Shown here in pieces: positions 23,792 through 32,609 of a stretch of 33,683 nucleotides of DNA. The position numbers were made by a program, and so were the translations under genes. The notes beneath the pieces are model-generated. The model ran no database searches, was not told where the DNA came from, and saw only the letters and a program-made list of their open reading frames with translations. The stretch lies in NCBI GenBank assembly GCA_964536135.1, contig CAZHVM010000011.1:1-33683 (forward strand). The letters are read 5' to 3'. This DNA comes from JAKPKF01 sp964536135. Lineage in GTDB: Bacteria; Patescibacteriota; Dojkabacteria; SC72. Every line of letters begins with the position of its first letter. Position 1 is the first letter of the stretch.

Positions 23792-24661
23792 TTAATTTGC
23801 TAACTTTTTAAGTATCTTAACTTCTTTGGCAGTATTTGCCTCGTTTTTTAATGCTGGTGTTTCCAGTATGAACGGTATGCTTGCAAGTTTTTTGTTGTGG
23901 AGAATCTCCATGATTGTTTTCTCCCCAATCTTTCCCTTTCCTAAATCTGCGTGCCTGTCTTTGTTGCTACCAAGTGCAGTTGCAGAGTCATTTAAGTGGA
24001 TTGCCTTTACATTTTCAATGCCAATTTCTCGGTCCATATCACTTAAGACTCCGTCTATATCTCCCACCCAATCGTACCCTCCTGCAAATGTGTGTTGGGT
24101 ATCTATGACAAAACCTACCCTATCCTTCTCTTTCACTCCTTCTCGCATAATCTTAAGTTCTGTAAACGTTCTCCCGAGATTACTTCCCGTTCCTGCAGTA
24201 CTTTCAATTAGTAGCTTTTGCGTTCCAGGGACTTTCCCTAAGACCCACTGCATTCCGTAGGAAATTCTTTCTAAGCTGTCTTCGTAGGAGAGTTCTTTCT
24301 GAGATCCTGGGTGAAAACATACTCCAAGTATTTCAGCATCTATTTTTCTTTTTTTTATTTCTTTAGCTATTTTTTCTGCAAAATCTAAGTAAACTACTAA
24401 TCCCATTTTTCCTAGATGGAACATCTGTTTGTCGCTTCTTGCCAGGTTTGTTAAGTATATGCCATGGATTAATATCTTTTTAATATTTGAATCTTCTAAT
24501 TCATTAACAAATTTCTCAATATCTTCGTCCGCTATTAACTTTGTAACCCATCTCATTGGTGCCGTTGGCATAATCTGGATGCTGTTTACTCCATATTTTT
24601 CTCCATTTTTTATTGAATTTTGTATACCACCACTAGATGATACGTGTATGCCTAAGTACAT
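23792..24661 (-). CDS. nfo: Endonuclease IV (AP endonuclease)
   Basis: Cuts DNA 5' to abasic sites in base-excision repair, using three zinc ions. The 289-aa protein has the AP2 TIM-barrel signatures: YLGIHVSSSGG at the start, GVCFHPGSQ, LLIESTAGTGSNLGRTF, GFVIDTQHTFAGGYD, KAIHLNDSATALGS, KDRHADLGKGKIG, and PFILETP at the end. The frame stays open upstream to 24820, but those extra 53 codons run through tRNA-Ser on the other strand, so I take the ATG at 24661, where family similarity begins. Confidence 0.95.
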   Translation of the reverse strand: MYLGIHVSSSGGIQNSIKNGEKYGVNSIQIMPTAPMRWVTKLIADEDIEKFVNELEDSNIKKILIHGIYLTNLARSDKQMFHLGKMGLVVYLDFAEKIAKEIKKRKIDAEILGVCFHPGSQKELSYEDSLERISYGMQWVLGKVPGTQKLLIESTAGTGSNLGRTFTELKIMREGVKEKDRVGFVIDTQHTFAGGYDWVGDIDGVLSDMDREIGIENVKAIHLNDSATALGSNKDRHADLGKGKIGEKTIMEILHNKKLASIPFILETPALKNEANTAKEVKILKKLAN

Positions 24662-24700
24662 AGTATATTGTAGCATAGATAGTGTATAATTAGGATCGAT

Positions 24701-24789
24701 GGAGAGGTGACTGAGTGGCCGAAAGTACCTCACTGCTAACGAGGCATAGGCCTTAAAACCTATCGCGGGTTCGAATCCCGCCCTCTCCG
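24701..24789 (+). tRNA. tRNA-Ser(GCU)
   Basis: An 89-nt class II tRNA: acceptor GGAGAGG/CCTCTCC, anticodon loop CTGCTAA (GCU, reads AGC/AGU), long variable arm with stem ATAGG/CCTAT, T-loop TTCGAAT, discriminator G. CCA is not encoded. The anticodon stem has an A-C mismatch next to the loop. A TATAAT (24685-24690) ends 10 nt upstream. Confidence 0.95.
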
Positions 24790-24897
24790 TATCAGACAAA
24801 CCATAGATACCACAACACACCTTTTGTTAATTCTTAGTATAAGAGTTCTAGAAAGTAAATATAACAAAAATATATAAATTAATTTAGAACCAAATTT

Positions 24898-25380
24898 ATG
24901 AAGAGAAGCAAGCAAAAGTTCTCAAATTACAAAATAAATCTTGCAAAATACCTCCTTCTTATATTCTTGGTGATTCTTCTTCTAAGTGGAATCTACTATG
25001 TTCTAAAGATTACCAACAGTAAATTAGATATCTTTTCATCAACAGGATGGAAAAATGAGAAAACAGAATATGTTACACCCAAAATTGGTAACCCAATTTT
25101 TTTAAAAGGATTTACTGCTGACGAAAAAGATCAAAACAAATTAATACCGCTTACAATTGACAATGAAGAGATTACTCTTTCTGTTGATGGACTATATTTG
25201 CAGGAAGATAACAAGAGAGGAATCGAATTAGAGAAATGTAAATCACAAACATTTACAGTAACGAAAGTATCAAAAGCAAAACTCTATACATGTACAATGG
25301 ATACAGGTATATCATGGTTAATTTCATACATGGACAATGGTACTCTTGAAATTGTAACAACTACTTGGTCAGGATTATAA
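24898..25380 (+). CDS. Hypothetical membrane-anchored extracytoplasmic protein
   Basis: 160 aa with a basic N-terminus and one membrane helix (about 17-37, YLLLIFLVILLLSGIYYVL). A probable extracytoplasmic domain of about 120 residues follows, with beta-strand character and two cysteines (ELEKCKSQTF and LYTCTMD) that could form a disulfide. I recognise no family. It is alone on the plus strand between tRNA-Ser and mscL. Confidence 0.65.
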   Translation: MKRSKQKFSNYKINLAKYLLLIFLVILLLSGIYYVLKITNSKLDIFSSTGWKNEKTEYVTPKIGNPIFLKGFTADEKDQNKLIPLTIDNEEITLSVDGLYLQEDNKRGIELEKCKSQTFTVTKVSKAKLYTCTMDTGISWLISYMDNGTLEIVTTTWSGL

Positions 25381-25417
25381 AAATACTTCTTACCAATTAA
25401 TTTAATATTATTAATTT

Positions 25418-25720
25418 ATGAAAAATTTTCTAAACTTCATTCGTGAGCAAGGAGTCATTGGATTAGCCGTGGGTTTCATCCTAGGTGGCGCTGTTTCTAA
25501 AGTAGTCTCTTCCATCGTTACAGACTTAATCAATCCCTTGATCGGTCTTTTGCTTGGCAAATTCGGAGACCTTAACCAAGCCTTCCTGCAAATCGGAGAA
25601 TCTAAACTAATGTGGGGGAATTTCATCAGTACAACAATTGACTTTGTAGTAATAGCCTTTGTCGTTTACTTTGGAGTAAAAATTCTTAAAGTTGAAAAAT
25701 TAGACAAGAAAAAAGATTAA
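25418..25720 (+). CDS. mscL: Large-conductance mechanosensitive channel MscL
   Basis: A homopentameric membrane safety valve for hypo-osmotic shock. At 100 aa it is shorter than the usual 130-150, mainly in the periplasmic loop and C-terminal bundle. The first helix has the typical LNFIREQGVIGLAVGFILGG with AVSKVVSSIVTDLINPLIG, and the second helix is STTIDFVVIAFVVYFGVKIL. TATTAT stands 6 nt before the ATG, another possible leaderless start. It overlaps tail to tail by 4 bp with the PAP2-type gene. Confidence 0.92.
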   Translation: MKNFLNFIREQGVIGLAVGFILGGAVSKVVSSIVTDLINPLIGLLLGKFGDLNQAFLQIGESKLMWGNFISTTIDFVVIAFVVYFGVKILKVEKLDKKKD

Positions 25721-26604
25721 TTCTTTTTCTTCCCTATCCTCATTACAATCCAGTAAGTTATTCCAGCAATTGCAAATCCTGCCAAGGAGTCAATTATGTA
25801 GTGCTCTGCACCATACCAAGTTGCAAAGACAATAATCAATGGAATTATGAAAAATGGTAATGCCTTTTTACCAAATACCCCTACTAAAAACAAACATGTA
25901 AAAAAAGGCCACGCCGCATGATGTGAAGGCCATGCTGCGAAATCATTGTTACCATAGGTGCTAACTAAACTTACATATTTTGAGGAAAAATAATCATGAA
26001 TTAACATAATCCTCTGCAGTGGAGACAATATCCCAACCTGTGCTGCATACCAAGGTGGCGCAGATGGGAAAAAAATATAAATCAATGTGTCAAACAAAGA
26101 GAACCCTACCAATCCATATATATATCTCATAAACATATCCCTACTCTTTCGCCATATTACAAACCCAGCAACCAACCAAAACCAAAAGAAAGACATATAG
26201 AAGAAAAAAAGAATGTAATCGTACCAATTTGGTAAAAAATTTCCGCTCGGAGCATTCGAAAGTGAATACTGTAGAAACACAGTTGGGATATCTCCTCCTA
26301 TCGTAAACAATTTTTTCTCCGTTGCGACTAGAACTTCGTTTAGCAATGGCCTGTTTAACCACTGGGCAATATCATAAGCTCTTCCTCTAAAAAATTCATA
26401 TATATAAAAAAGAATAATTGGAATACTCCATTCCTTAAAAAATTCTTTCTCCTTCTTAAACATGATTGCCAATACAATGAGAACAACGATAATCATATCC
26501 ATTGCAAAACGATAAACAAAGAAATTTACAAAAAGAATTGCTATACAAATAAAGACCAACGCTATGGTCCTCACGTTTTTCCTAAAGAATTCTGTAAAAG
26601 ACAT
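25717..26604 (-). CDS. PAP2-superfamily membrane phosphatase/phosphotransferase
   Basis: 295 aa with about six or seven membrane helices. It carries the PAP2 pattern of the inositolphosphotransferase-like branch (PAP2_3): IFFPSAPPWYA, then AAWPSHHAAWPF with the catalytic His region, and WYGAEHYIIDSLAGFAIAG with the second His and its Asp. Members cleave or transfer phosphate on lipid phosphates. The substrate here is unknown; undecaprenyl diphosphate or a phosphatidyl lipid are options. It is divergent from the DUF2177 gene with only 35 bp between starts, and a TATATT lies 5 nt before its ATG. Confidence 0.82.
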   Translation of the reverse strand: MSFTEFFRKNVRTIALVFICIAILFVNFFVYRFAMDMIIVVLIVLAIMFKKEKEFFKEWSIPIILFYIYEFFRGRAYDIAQWLNRPLLNEVLVATEKKLFTIGGDIPTVFLQYSLSNAPSGNFLPNWYDYILFFFYMSFFWFWLVAGFVIWRKSRDMFMRYIYGLVGFSLFDTLIYIFFPSAPPWYAAQVGILSPLQRIMLIHDYFSSKYVSLVSTYGNNDFAAWPSHHAAWPFFTCLFLVGVFGKKALPFFIIPLIIVFATWYGAEHYIIDSLAGFAIAGITYWIVMRIGKKKN

Positions 26605-26639
26605 GTTACAATATATACATAAAATAACTAAAAAGAAAC

Positions 26640-27041
26640 ATGAAATATCTATACCTTTACACTATAACTTTTGTAATATTTTTGGTCATAGATTTCATAT
26701 GGCTTAACTCCATTGCAAAAAACCTCTACTCTACAAAAATTGGTCATCTTCTAGCAGAAAATCCTAAACTCTTCCCTGCTTTAATCTTTTACCTCATATT
26801 TGTCGTTGGTGTAATAATCTTCGCTGTATTACCTGGATACGAAGCACAGAACATATGGAAAACTGTAATACTTGGAGCACTGTTTGGACTGCTCACATAT
26901 TCAACATATGATCTTACAAATCTTGCTACTTTAAAGAACTGGCCCATATCTGTAACAATAATAGATCTCATCTGGGGGACTTCTATTTCCACAGTAATTT
27001 CAATAGCGGGATATTTCATAGCAATAATACTGAGAGTATAA
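26640..27041 (+). CDS. DUF2177 family membrane protein
   Basis: 133 aa with four membrane helices. Family signatures are LVIDFIWLNSIAKNLYS near the start, FYLIFVVGVIIFAVLPGYEA, GALFGLLTYSTYDLTNLATL and IDLIWGTSIS. DUF2177 has no known function. It lies 8 nt before the ABC exporter genes on the same strand, so it is probably the first gene of that operon. Confidence 0.85.
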   Translation: MKYLYLYTITFVIFLVIDFIWLNSIAKNLYSTKIGHLLAENPKLFPALIFYLIFVVGVIIFAVLPGYEAQNIWKTVILGALFGLLTYSTYDLTNLATLKNWPISVTIIDLIWGTSISTVISIAGYFIAIILRV

Positions 27042-27049
27042 TAAGTCCT

Positions 27050-28771
27050 ATGCGTTCTAAAAATCCATTAACGATACTAAAAAAATACTTTATAGAGAAA
27101 GAATATCTGGGGCTATTGCTCTCTTCCCTTGTGGCAATGATTGTTCTTAATGCTTTGAATTTAACGATTCCTAAAATATCTTCAACTATGATTGAAGAAT
27201 TCCAGAATCATCTCACAATCTCCACTGAATACTATTTCTATGTAATAGGATTACTACTGATAACCACTATTGCTTCTTTCCTCCAAAATTATCTCTTCTC
27301 CATTGCAGGGGAAAAAATTGGGACAGATTTAAGAAATAGGCTAATGAGAAAAGTCCTTAAACAGGATTATAACTATCTTGTAAAAGAGAAACCTTCGAAA
27401 ATATTAACTGTAATACTAAGTGATGTTAATAATGTAAAAAGTTCCTTTTTTCAAGCACTTGGAGCAATGCTTACTTCCATAATTCTAATAATTGGTAGCG
27501 CCGCAATGATGTTCTCTCTAAACGCAAGAATCGCCACATATATTGTCCTAACAGTTCCCACTGTTATTGGGGTTCTCTTCTTGATACTAAGAAAAAAATT
27601 TGGCGTATTTAAAAAAATCCAACAGGTAAGAGATAGTTTAAACAAAGTAATAAACGAGAATGTAAAAGCCTCCATGCTCGTAAGGGTATTCGTAGCCGAG
27701 AAAACTGAAGCTAAAAAATTCTCCATAAGAAACAAAAGCTCGAAAATGTTAGGAATAGAGATTACAAAGCTCTTCTCGATAGCTATTCCAGCAGTAAGCA
27801 CAATATCCTTGCTTGCTTCTTTAATCATTATTCAAATAGGTGGACAGGAAGCTATCGCGGGAAGACTCTCAATTGGAGATATCTCCGCATTCAATCTATA
27901 TGTCATGATCTTCACAATGCCGTTAATCATAATAAGCTTTATGTCTACACTACTTGGACAAGCATTTGCTTCTATTAAAAGAATTGGAGATGTCCTATAT
28001 AAACAAACAGATTTTGTAAATGGTGCAGAGAAGATATCCTCCATCGAAGATATCAATATAAAGGATGTAACTTTTGCTAATGAGGGGATTTCTGTTCTAC
28101 AGAATATAAACTTCGAGATTAAAAAGGGAGAAAAGATTGGAATCATGGGATTAACGGGATCTGGGAAGAGTCTTTTTTTAAGTTTGCTCGTTAGAGCCGC
28201 TAGCCCAACCAGTGGAGAAATTCTTGTGAATGGAAAAGATATTCAAAGATACCAGATAAATGATATACGAGAAGCAATTGGTTTCTGTTTTCAAGAGAAT
28301 TTCTTAGTAAATACAACAATTTATGAAAATATTAAATTCGGTCGGAATTTACATAGTAAAGAGATATATAAAGTCGCAAAGATAGCTGAAGTTGATGAAT
28401 TCGCTAAAAGGGCCAACAGAGGATACAAAACAAAGGCAGGGGAGAGAGGTTCTAGTCTTTCTGGGGGACAAAAACAAAGGATAATGATTGCAAGAGCTCT
28501 TGCAGGGAAACCTTCTCTGCTTATTCTTGATGATGTAACAAGCAGGTTGGATACAAATACTGAAAATCAAATATTTAAAAATATTAAGAAGGCATACCCC
28601 TCTCTGTCTATGATACTTGTTAGCCAGAAGATATCTTCCTTAAAAGACTGTAGTAAGATATATATTTTTGATAAAGGAGAAATAAAAGAATCTGGTACAC
28701 ATAATCAACTGCTAAATACCTCGACCCTATACAAAGAAATCGAATTAGTACAAAGTAACTATGATGAATAA
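27050..28771 (+). CDS. ABC exporter subunit 1 (membrane + degenerate ATPase)
   Basis: 573 aa with a six-helix exporter membrane domain (about 20-315) and an ATPase domain (about 335-570). Walker A is GLTGSGKS (367-374), the Q-loop is CFQENF, and the signature LSGGQ (470-474) is canonical. The Walker B carboxylate is Asp495 instead of Glu (LLILDDVTSRLD), and the H-loop His is Gln526 (LVSQKIS). So its own nucleotide site is probably non-hydrolytic, as in the weak site of heterodimeric exporters. It overlaps subunit 2 by 11 nt. Substrate unknown; an attractive but unproven one is a peptide or the Cys-rich product encoded downstream. Confidence 0.93.
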   Translation: MRSKNPLTILKKYFIEKEYLGLLLSSLVAMIVLNALNLTIPKISSTMIEEFQNHLTISTEYYFYVIGLLLITTIASFLQNYLFSIAGEKIGTDLRNRLMRKVLKQDYNYLVKEKPSKILTVILSDVNNVKSSFFQALGAMLTSIILIIGSAAMMFSLNARIATYIVLTVPTVIGVLFLILRKKFGVFKKIQQVRDSLNKVINENVKASMLVRVFVAEKTEAKKFSIRNKSSKMLGIEITKLFSIAIPAVSTISLLASLIIIQIGGQEAIAGRLSIGDISAFNLYVMIFTMPLIIISFMSTLLGQAFASIKRIGDVLYKQTDFVNGAEKISSIEDINIKDVTFANEGISVLQNINFEIKKGEKIGIMGLTGSGKSLFLSLLVRAASPTSGEILVNGKDIQRYQINDIREAIGFCFQENFLVNTTIYENIKFGRNLHSKEIYKVAKIAEVDEFAKRANRGYKTKAGERGSSLSGGQKQRIMIARALAGKPSLLILDDVTSRLDTNTENQIFKNIKKAYPSLSMILVSQKISSLKDCSKIYIFDKGEIKESGTHNQLLNTSTLYKEIELVQSNYDE

Positions 28772-30542
28772 CAAAAAGCAGATTTACAATCTACAAATAG
28801 ATGATAGGACAGACTACAAGAAGGGCCTTCTACTGATTTTTAGACACCTTAGACCATACCTTAAAGGTTTTATCCTTGTCTCAATTCTTCTCTTGATAGC
28901 AACAATCATTGGGAGTTCAATTCTCCCACTTCTCACCAAAAAAGCCATAGATATAAACATTGCGAACAAAGATACTCACGGACTTTTTATTACTACTGTG
29001 ATTTTTATTGGATTTGCATTATTCAATATTTTGTTTAGCTATTTTAGAATCTTCGTAACAGGAAAAATCTCCCAAAAGATTCTTTTCAATATTAGACGGG
29101 AGATATTTGGGAAAATACAAAATTTGCCAAGCAAATTTTTTTCAGAAAATCAGTCTGGAGATATCATACAGAGATTAACTGGTAATGTAGATGGTATTAA
29201 TAATTTCTTCTCAGAAGGATTAATCCGTATATTGGGAATATTTTTCACAGTAGTAATTGTCTTAGTTTCTATGTTTTTACAAAATTGGATACTCGGGTTA
29301 ATTGCCCTTCTTGGAGGGATCATAATGGTTATCTTTATTTTTATTCAAGGTAAAATCGTAGAAAAACCAATTTCTGAGTCTCTCAAAAAGGAAGGTCGTA
29401 TGAGTGCGTATGTACAGGAATCTCTGGACGGATTCATTGCAATACAGACATCAAATCAGCAAGAGAACTGGATCAAAAATTTTAAGAAGATAACACTAGA
29501 CTACTACAATACCCTCAAGAGAGTTTCCTTTATTTCGTCCTTTTCAAACTCAAGCCTTACTTTCTTGACAATATTTTCTGTTGCTCTCATTTTAGTATCC
29601 TCTCTGAATCTTTTTAGCAAAGAGATTATAACCATTGGGACAGTAATTCTTTCTCTATCCTATGCACAAGATCTTTACAGAAATATCAGTAGTATCTCAG
29701 ATCTCTGGAGGAATATAAAAACAGGGATTGCTTCTGCAGAAAGATTGAGTGATATCTTAGAGCTTGAAAGTGACTTAGAAAACATTGAAAAACCCTACTC
29801 TCCGACAACGATTAAGGGTGATATTGAATTTATCGATGTAGATTTTTCTTACGAGAATGGACAAAAGGTCCTCTCCGATATTAATTTTAAAATAAAGAGT
29901 GGTGAAAATATCGCTATAGTCGGCCCCACTGGAGGAGGGAAAACAACTTTTGTTAATCTTATTGCTCGGCTCTATGACGTGGATAATGGCGAAATACTCG
30001 TGGATGGAATACCAATAAAACAATGGGATTTACACATCTTAAGAAAAAACATAGGTTATCTAATACAAGATGTCTTCTTCTTTAAGGATACAATCTTAAA
30101 TAATCTAAAATATAACAATCCAAAGATTACAGAAAATGATGTTTTAAATATGTTTGAATCTCTCGGAATTAAATCTCTGATCGATTCTCTTCCAAAAGGA
30201 CTAAATACAATTATAAGCTCTGACGGGAAAACTCTCAGTGCAGGACAAAAACAGATAATAGCCCTAGCAAGGGTATTGCTTAGAGATCCCAAGATTCTAA
30301 TTTTAGACGAGGCTACTGCAAGAGTAGATACAAAATCTGAAAGGATGCTTCAAGCCACCATAGAGAAAGCAAGCATAGGAAGAACAACATTTGTAATAGC
30401 ACATAGATTAAGCACGATTTTCAACGCAGACAGTATTGTGTTAATAAAAGAAAACACAATTTTGGAGAAAGGTACGCATAAAGAGTTGTTAAAGAAAAAA
30501 GGGCTGTATTGGGAAATGTATTCCCATTTTACAGATAAATAA
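28761..30542 (+). CDS. ABC exporter subunit 2 (catalytic ATPase)
   Basis: 593 aa with six membrane helices (about 30-320) and an ATPase domain (about 352-590). Walker A is GPTGGGKT (388-395), Walker B ILILDE has the catalytic Glu517, and the H-loop is IAHRLST (His548). The signature is LSAGQ (492-496) instead of LSGGQ. Paired with subunit 1, the intact site would use this subunit's Walker motifs with subunit 1's LSGGQ. The degenerate site would use subunit 1's altered motifs with this LSAGQ. That split matches known heterodimeric exporters such as TM287/288. Confidence 0.94.
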   Translation: MMNNKKQIYNLQIDDRTDYKKGLLLIFRHLRPYLKGFILVSILLLIATIIGSSILPLLTKKAIDINIANKDTHGLFITTVIFIGFALFNILFSYFRIFVTGKISQKILFNIRREIFGKIQNLPSKFFSENQSGDIIQRLTGNVDGINNFFSEGLIRILGIFFTVVIVLVSMFLQNWILGLIALLGGIIMVIFIFIQGKIVEKPISESLKKEGRMSAYVQESLDGFIAIQTSNQQENWIKNFKKITLDYYNTLKRVSFISSFSNSSLTFLTIFSVALILVSSLNLFSKEIITIGTVILSLSYAQDLYRNISSISDLWRNIKTGIASAERLSDILELESDLENIEKPYSPTTIKGDIEFIDVDFSYENGQKVLSDINFKIKSGENIAIVGPTGGGKTTFVNLIARLYDVDNGEILVDGIPIKQWDLHILRKNIGYLIQDVFFFKDTILNNLKYNNPKITENDVLNMFESLGIKSLIDSLPKGLNTIISSDGKTLSAGQKQIIALARVLLRDPKILILDEATARVDTKSERMLQATIEKASIGRTTFVIAHRLSTIFNADSIVLIKENTILEKGTHKELLKKKGLYWEMYSHFTDK

Positions 30543-30558
30543 TATATACTCTCCTAAT

Positions 30559-30936
30559 ATGCCAACCAATAATAAACAAAATTCTTTTCTACTTGGGTTA
30601 AGTATAACCTTAGGAACAGTTGTCATAGGTTTAATTAGTTTTCTCCTTTACACCAATCAAATATCTAAAGAGCCCCTGCAATGTGAATATAACGGGTGGG
30701 CCTATGCAAATGGAGAGATTTATGATTCCATAGATAGCTGTGATACTTGTTTCTGCAATAATGGTAAGACCGTATGTACAGATAACCCATGCGATACAAA
30801 AGTTACACTTAAAACATGTACATACGAGGGGGAAACATACAAAGAAGGAGAAGGGTTTAAATCTAGTGATGGGTGTAATACATGTGGATGTATGAACGGC
30901 GAAGTCACCTGTACTTTAATGATCTGTGATAAGTAA
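30559..30936 (+). CDS. Membrane-anchored protein with two pacifastin-like Cys-rich domains
   Basis: 125 aa. One membrane helix (about 10-32) leads to two tandem six-cysteine modules (Cys 42, 61, 64, 66, 73, 78 and 87, 106, 109, 111, 118, 123). The spacing is identical in both, C-x18-C-x2-C-x-C-x6-C-x4-C, with DGCNTCGCMNGEVTCT in the second. This resembles pacifastin-type protease inhibitor domains and half of a von Willebrand type C domain. It would be disulfide-bonded outside the membrane. It follows the ABC exporter by 16 nt, so it may be cotranscribed and may be a cargo or partner. An inhibitor role is inference. Confidence 0.75.
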   Translation: MPTNNKQNSFLLGLSITLGTVVIGLISFLLYTNQISKEPLQCEYNGWAYANGEIYDSIDSCDTCFCNNGKTVCTDNPCDTKVTLKTCTYEGETYKEGEGFKSSDGCNTCGCMNGEVTCTLMICDK

Positions 30937-31009
30937 CTATTGTATCTTCATTGCTATCTTTTCTTTAAAAAGCTATGATGCTTAATAATTAAGATTTGTA
31001 AGGTAAAAA

Positions 31010-31516
31010 ATGGGAAGGTTTAATCAAGGAAGAAGTAGTTTCAGTGGTAGAAGAGAAGACAGAGCTGAGATGTTTGACGCTGTTTGTGATGAATGTGGTA
31101 AGGATTGTAAAGTCCCATTCAGACCTACTGGAAACAAACCAATATACTGTAGTCAGTGTTTTGAGAAAAAGGGTGGCCCCAGCAGAGATGATGGAAGAGG
31201 AAGAAGATCTTTTGACAGAGATAGTAGTAGAAGTTTTGGAAGAAGAGATGAAAAACCAACTATGTACAAGGCCGTTTGTGATGAGTGTGGAGAGACATGT
31301 GAGGTTCCATTTAATCCTTCCCCTGACAAGCCAATTTACTGTAGCAGATGTTTTGAAACAAAGGGTAGCAAAGGAACAAAGGGTGGAGATAATACGGCTT
31401 TAATAGAGAAATTAGATAATATTACAGAGAAGCTAGATAAGATTCTTTTAGCATTAGAGCCAAAGGTTGTAGCAAAGAAAGTTACTACAAAGAAGGTTTC
31501 TAAAAAGAAAGAATAA
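31010..31516 (+). CDS. Duplicated zinc-ribbon protein with Arg/Gly-rich linkers
   Basis: 168 aa. Two near-identical zinc ribbons (about 22-52 and 86-116) have the pattern CDECGxxCxVPFxP..KPIYCSxCF, with cysteines at 26, 29, 33, 47, 50 and 90, 93, 97, 111, 114. Arg/Gly/Ser/Asp-rich linkers surround the first copy. A short helix (about 129-150, LIEKLDNITEKLDKILLALE) and a Lys-rich tail follow. The basic linkers suggest nucleic-acid binding. CxxC-ribbon proteins of this kind are common in Patescibacteria, from memory. A weak Shine-Dalgarno (TAAGG) precedes the ATG. It ends 8 bp from the convergent ATPase gene. Confidence 0.8.
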   Translation: MGRFNQGRSSFSGRREDRAEMFDAVCDECGKDCKVPFRPTGNKPIYCSQCFEKKGGPSRDDGRGRRSFDRDSSRSFGRRDEKPTMYKAVCDECGETCEVPFNPSPDKPIYCSRCFETKGSKGTKGGDNTALIEKLDNITEKLDKILLALEPKVVAKKVTTKKVSKKKE

Positions 31517-31524
31517 TTCCCCTT

Positions 31525-32577
31525 CTATCCTTGGGCAGAATTAATTGCTCTTGTAACCATAAAATTAACAGCCTCGTTCATATTTATTGGTTGCAATTCT
31601 ATGCTTTGATGGTTTGCCTTGAATACTCTAAAGATCTCATCTGCAAATGCCTGCCCAATAGAAGGAACTTGCTCAAAATCAAAAACTATTTTTTTGTACT
31701 TCTCCAAACCACTTAATATTCTGCGTGCTTGAGACCTTGAAACATGAATCGCTCCATTAATATATAATTTGACGAATATCTCAGTTTTATCAAAAGAAAA
31801 AGATTCTGGTTCTGTTTGAAATTCCTTGAAAATATCACCTAAGTGTTTTAAAGAGCTGCAATCTATTTCAAAATATACATTTGTCCCAGTAAGTGCATTC
31901 CTGCCTTCATTCTCTACTGAAATATCTGATATAGAATTATTTATATTCAATTTGTATCCATAGCTACGAATTTCAAAAACATCCGCAATTTTTGAAGTAA
32001 AGAAGACCCCTTCTCCCGAATGGGAACGTGGTATTGTCGTAGTTTTTCCCTTTAACAATTCACCGACAGCATCTAACTCTGTTTCTAAATTAAACTTCTG
32101 TTGGATATTCTTAAAAATCCCTATTCCAAAATCTCTAATAACAAAAACCAATTTGTTGTTTGAGGTCTCCACCTTCACTTGTATACGTTCAGATTCTGAA
32201 TGTTCGATAGCATTATTTAATATTTCGGTAAAAGCATATTCGAAGATACTGCGTACATTTTCCTTCAGGTTGTCAGCAAAGGCTACATCTTCTATTACCT
32301 GATTTAGGATGTTATGTTCTTCTAAAGTTCCATCATTCTTAAATGTTCTATGAATTCTTAAGCCCAATTTAATTGCATTATGTGGCAACGAGAACATTGT
32401 TGTAGCAGTGTATCCTGTTTTTATTAACTCTCCACTTTCTACAAGGCTCGATAAAACAGTGGAAATTCTTTGGCGAGAAATTTTTTCTGGATGAGCATCT
32501 TTTATATCTTTGCCATTAAAAGAATCCTTCTGTGACGCTACTTTACGGATTGTTTCTCTTATTGTTGTTTCAGACAT
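31525..32577 (-). CDS. HTH - GHKL ATPase - STAS-like (DUF4325) fusion regulator
   Basis: 350 aa in three parts. An N-terminal winged HTH (about 5-65, SRQRISTVLSSLVESGELIK) comes first. A GHKL ATPase domain (about 85-240) has N-box TEILNNAIEH (E118, N121, N122, H126), G1 box DFGIGIF (149-155) and G2 SGEGVFFTS (187-195). A C-terminal STAS-like DUF4325 domain (about 258-345) has KIVFDFEQVPSIGQAFADEI. The parts resemble an anti-sigma kinase (RsbW) and its antagonist (RsbV) on one chain, with a DNA-binding head. It has its own promoter with an array of TTGACA-type boxes, so autoregulation is possible. I infer a switch-like regulator; the target is unknown. Confidence 0.85.
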   Translation of the reverse strand: MSETTIRETIRKVASQKDSFNGKDIKDAHPEKISRQRISTVLSSLVESGELIKTGYTATTMFSLPHNAIKLGLRIHRTFKNDGTLEEHNILNQVIEDVAFADNLKENVRSIFEYAFTEILNNAIEHSESERIQVKVETSNNKLVFVIRDFGIGIFKNIQQKFNLETELDAVGELLKGKTTTIPRSHSGEGVFFTSKIADVFEIRSYGYKLNINNSISDISVENEGRNALTGTNVYFEIDCSSLKHLGDIFKEFQTEPESFSFDKTEIFVKLYINGAIHVSRSQARRILSGLEKYKKIVFDFEQVPSIGQAFADEIFRVFKANHQSIELQPINMNEAVNFMVTRAINSAQG

Positions 32578-32609
32578 CTTGTTTGTATCTTATAATAATT
32601 TACGCTCAT

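Noticed and set aside
24662..24820. 53-codon N-terminal extension of nfo
   Set aside because: It runs through tRNA-Ser on the other strand and has no family similarity; the normal protein begins at the ATG at 24661.
31044..31403. 119-codon open frame inside the zinc-ribbon gene in another frame
   Set aside because: The overlapping frame has the duplicated cysteine pattern and a plausible start; this one is a shadow produced by the repeat.
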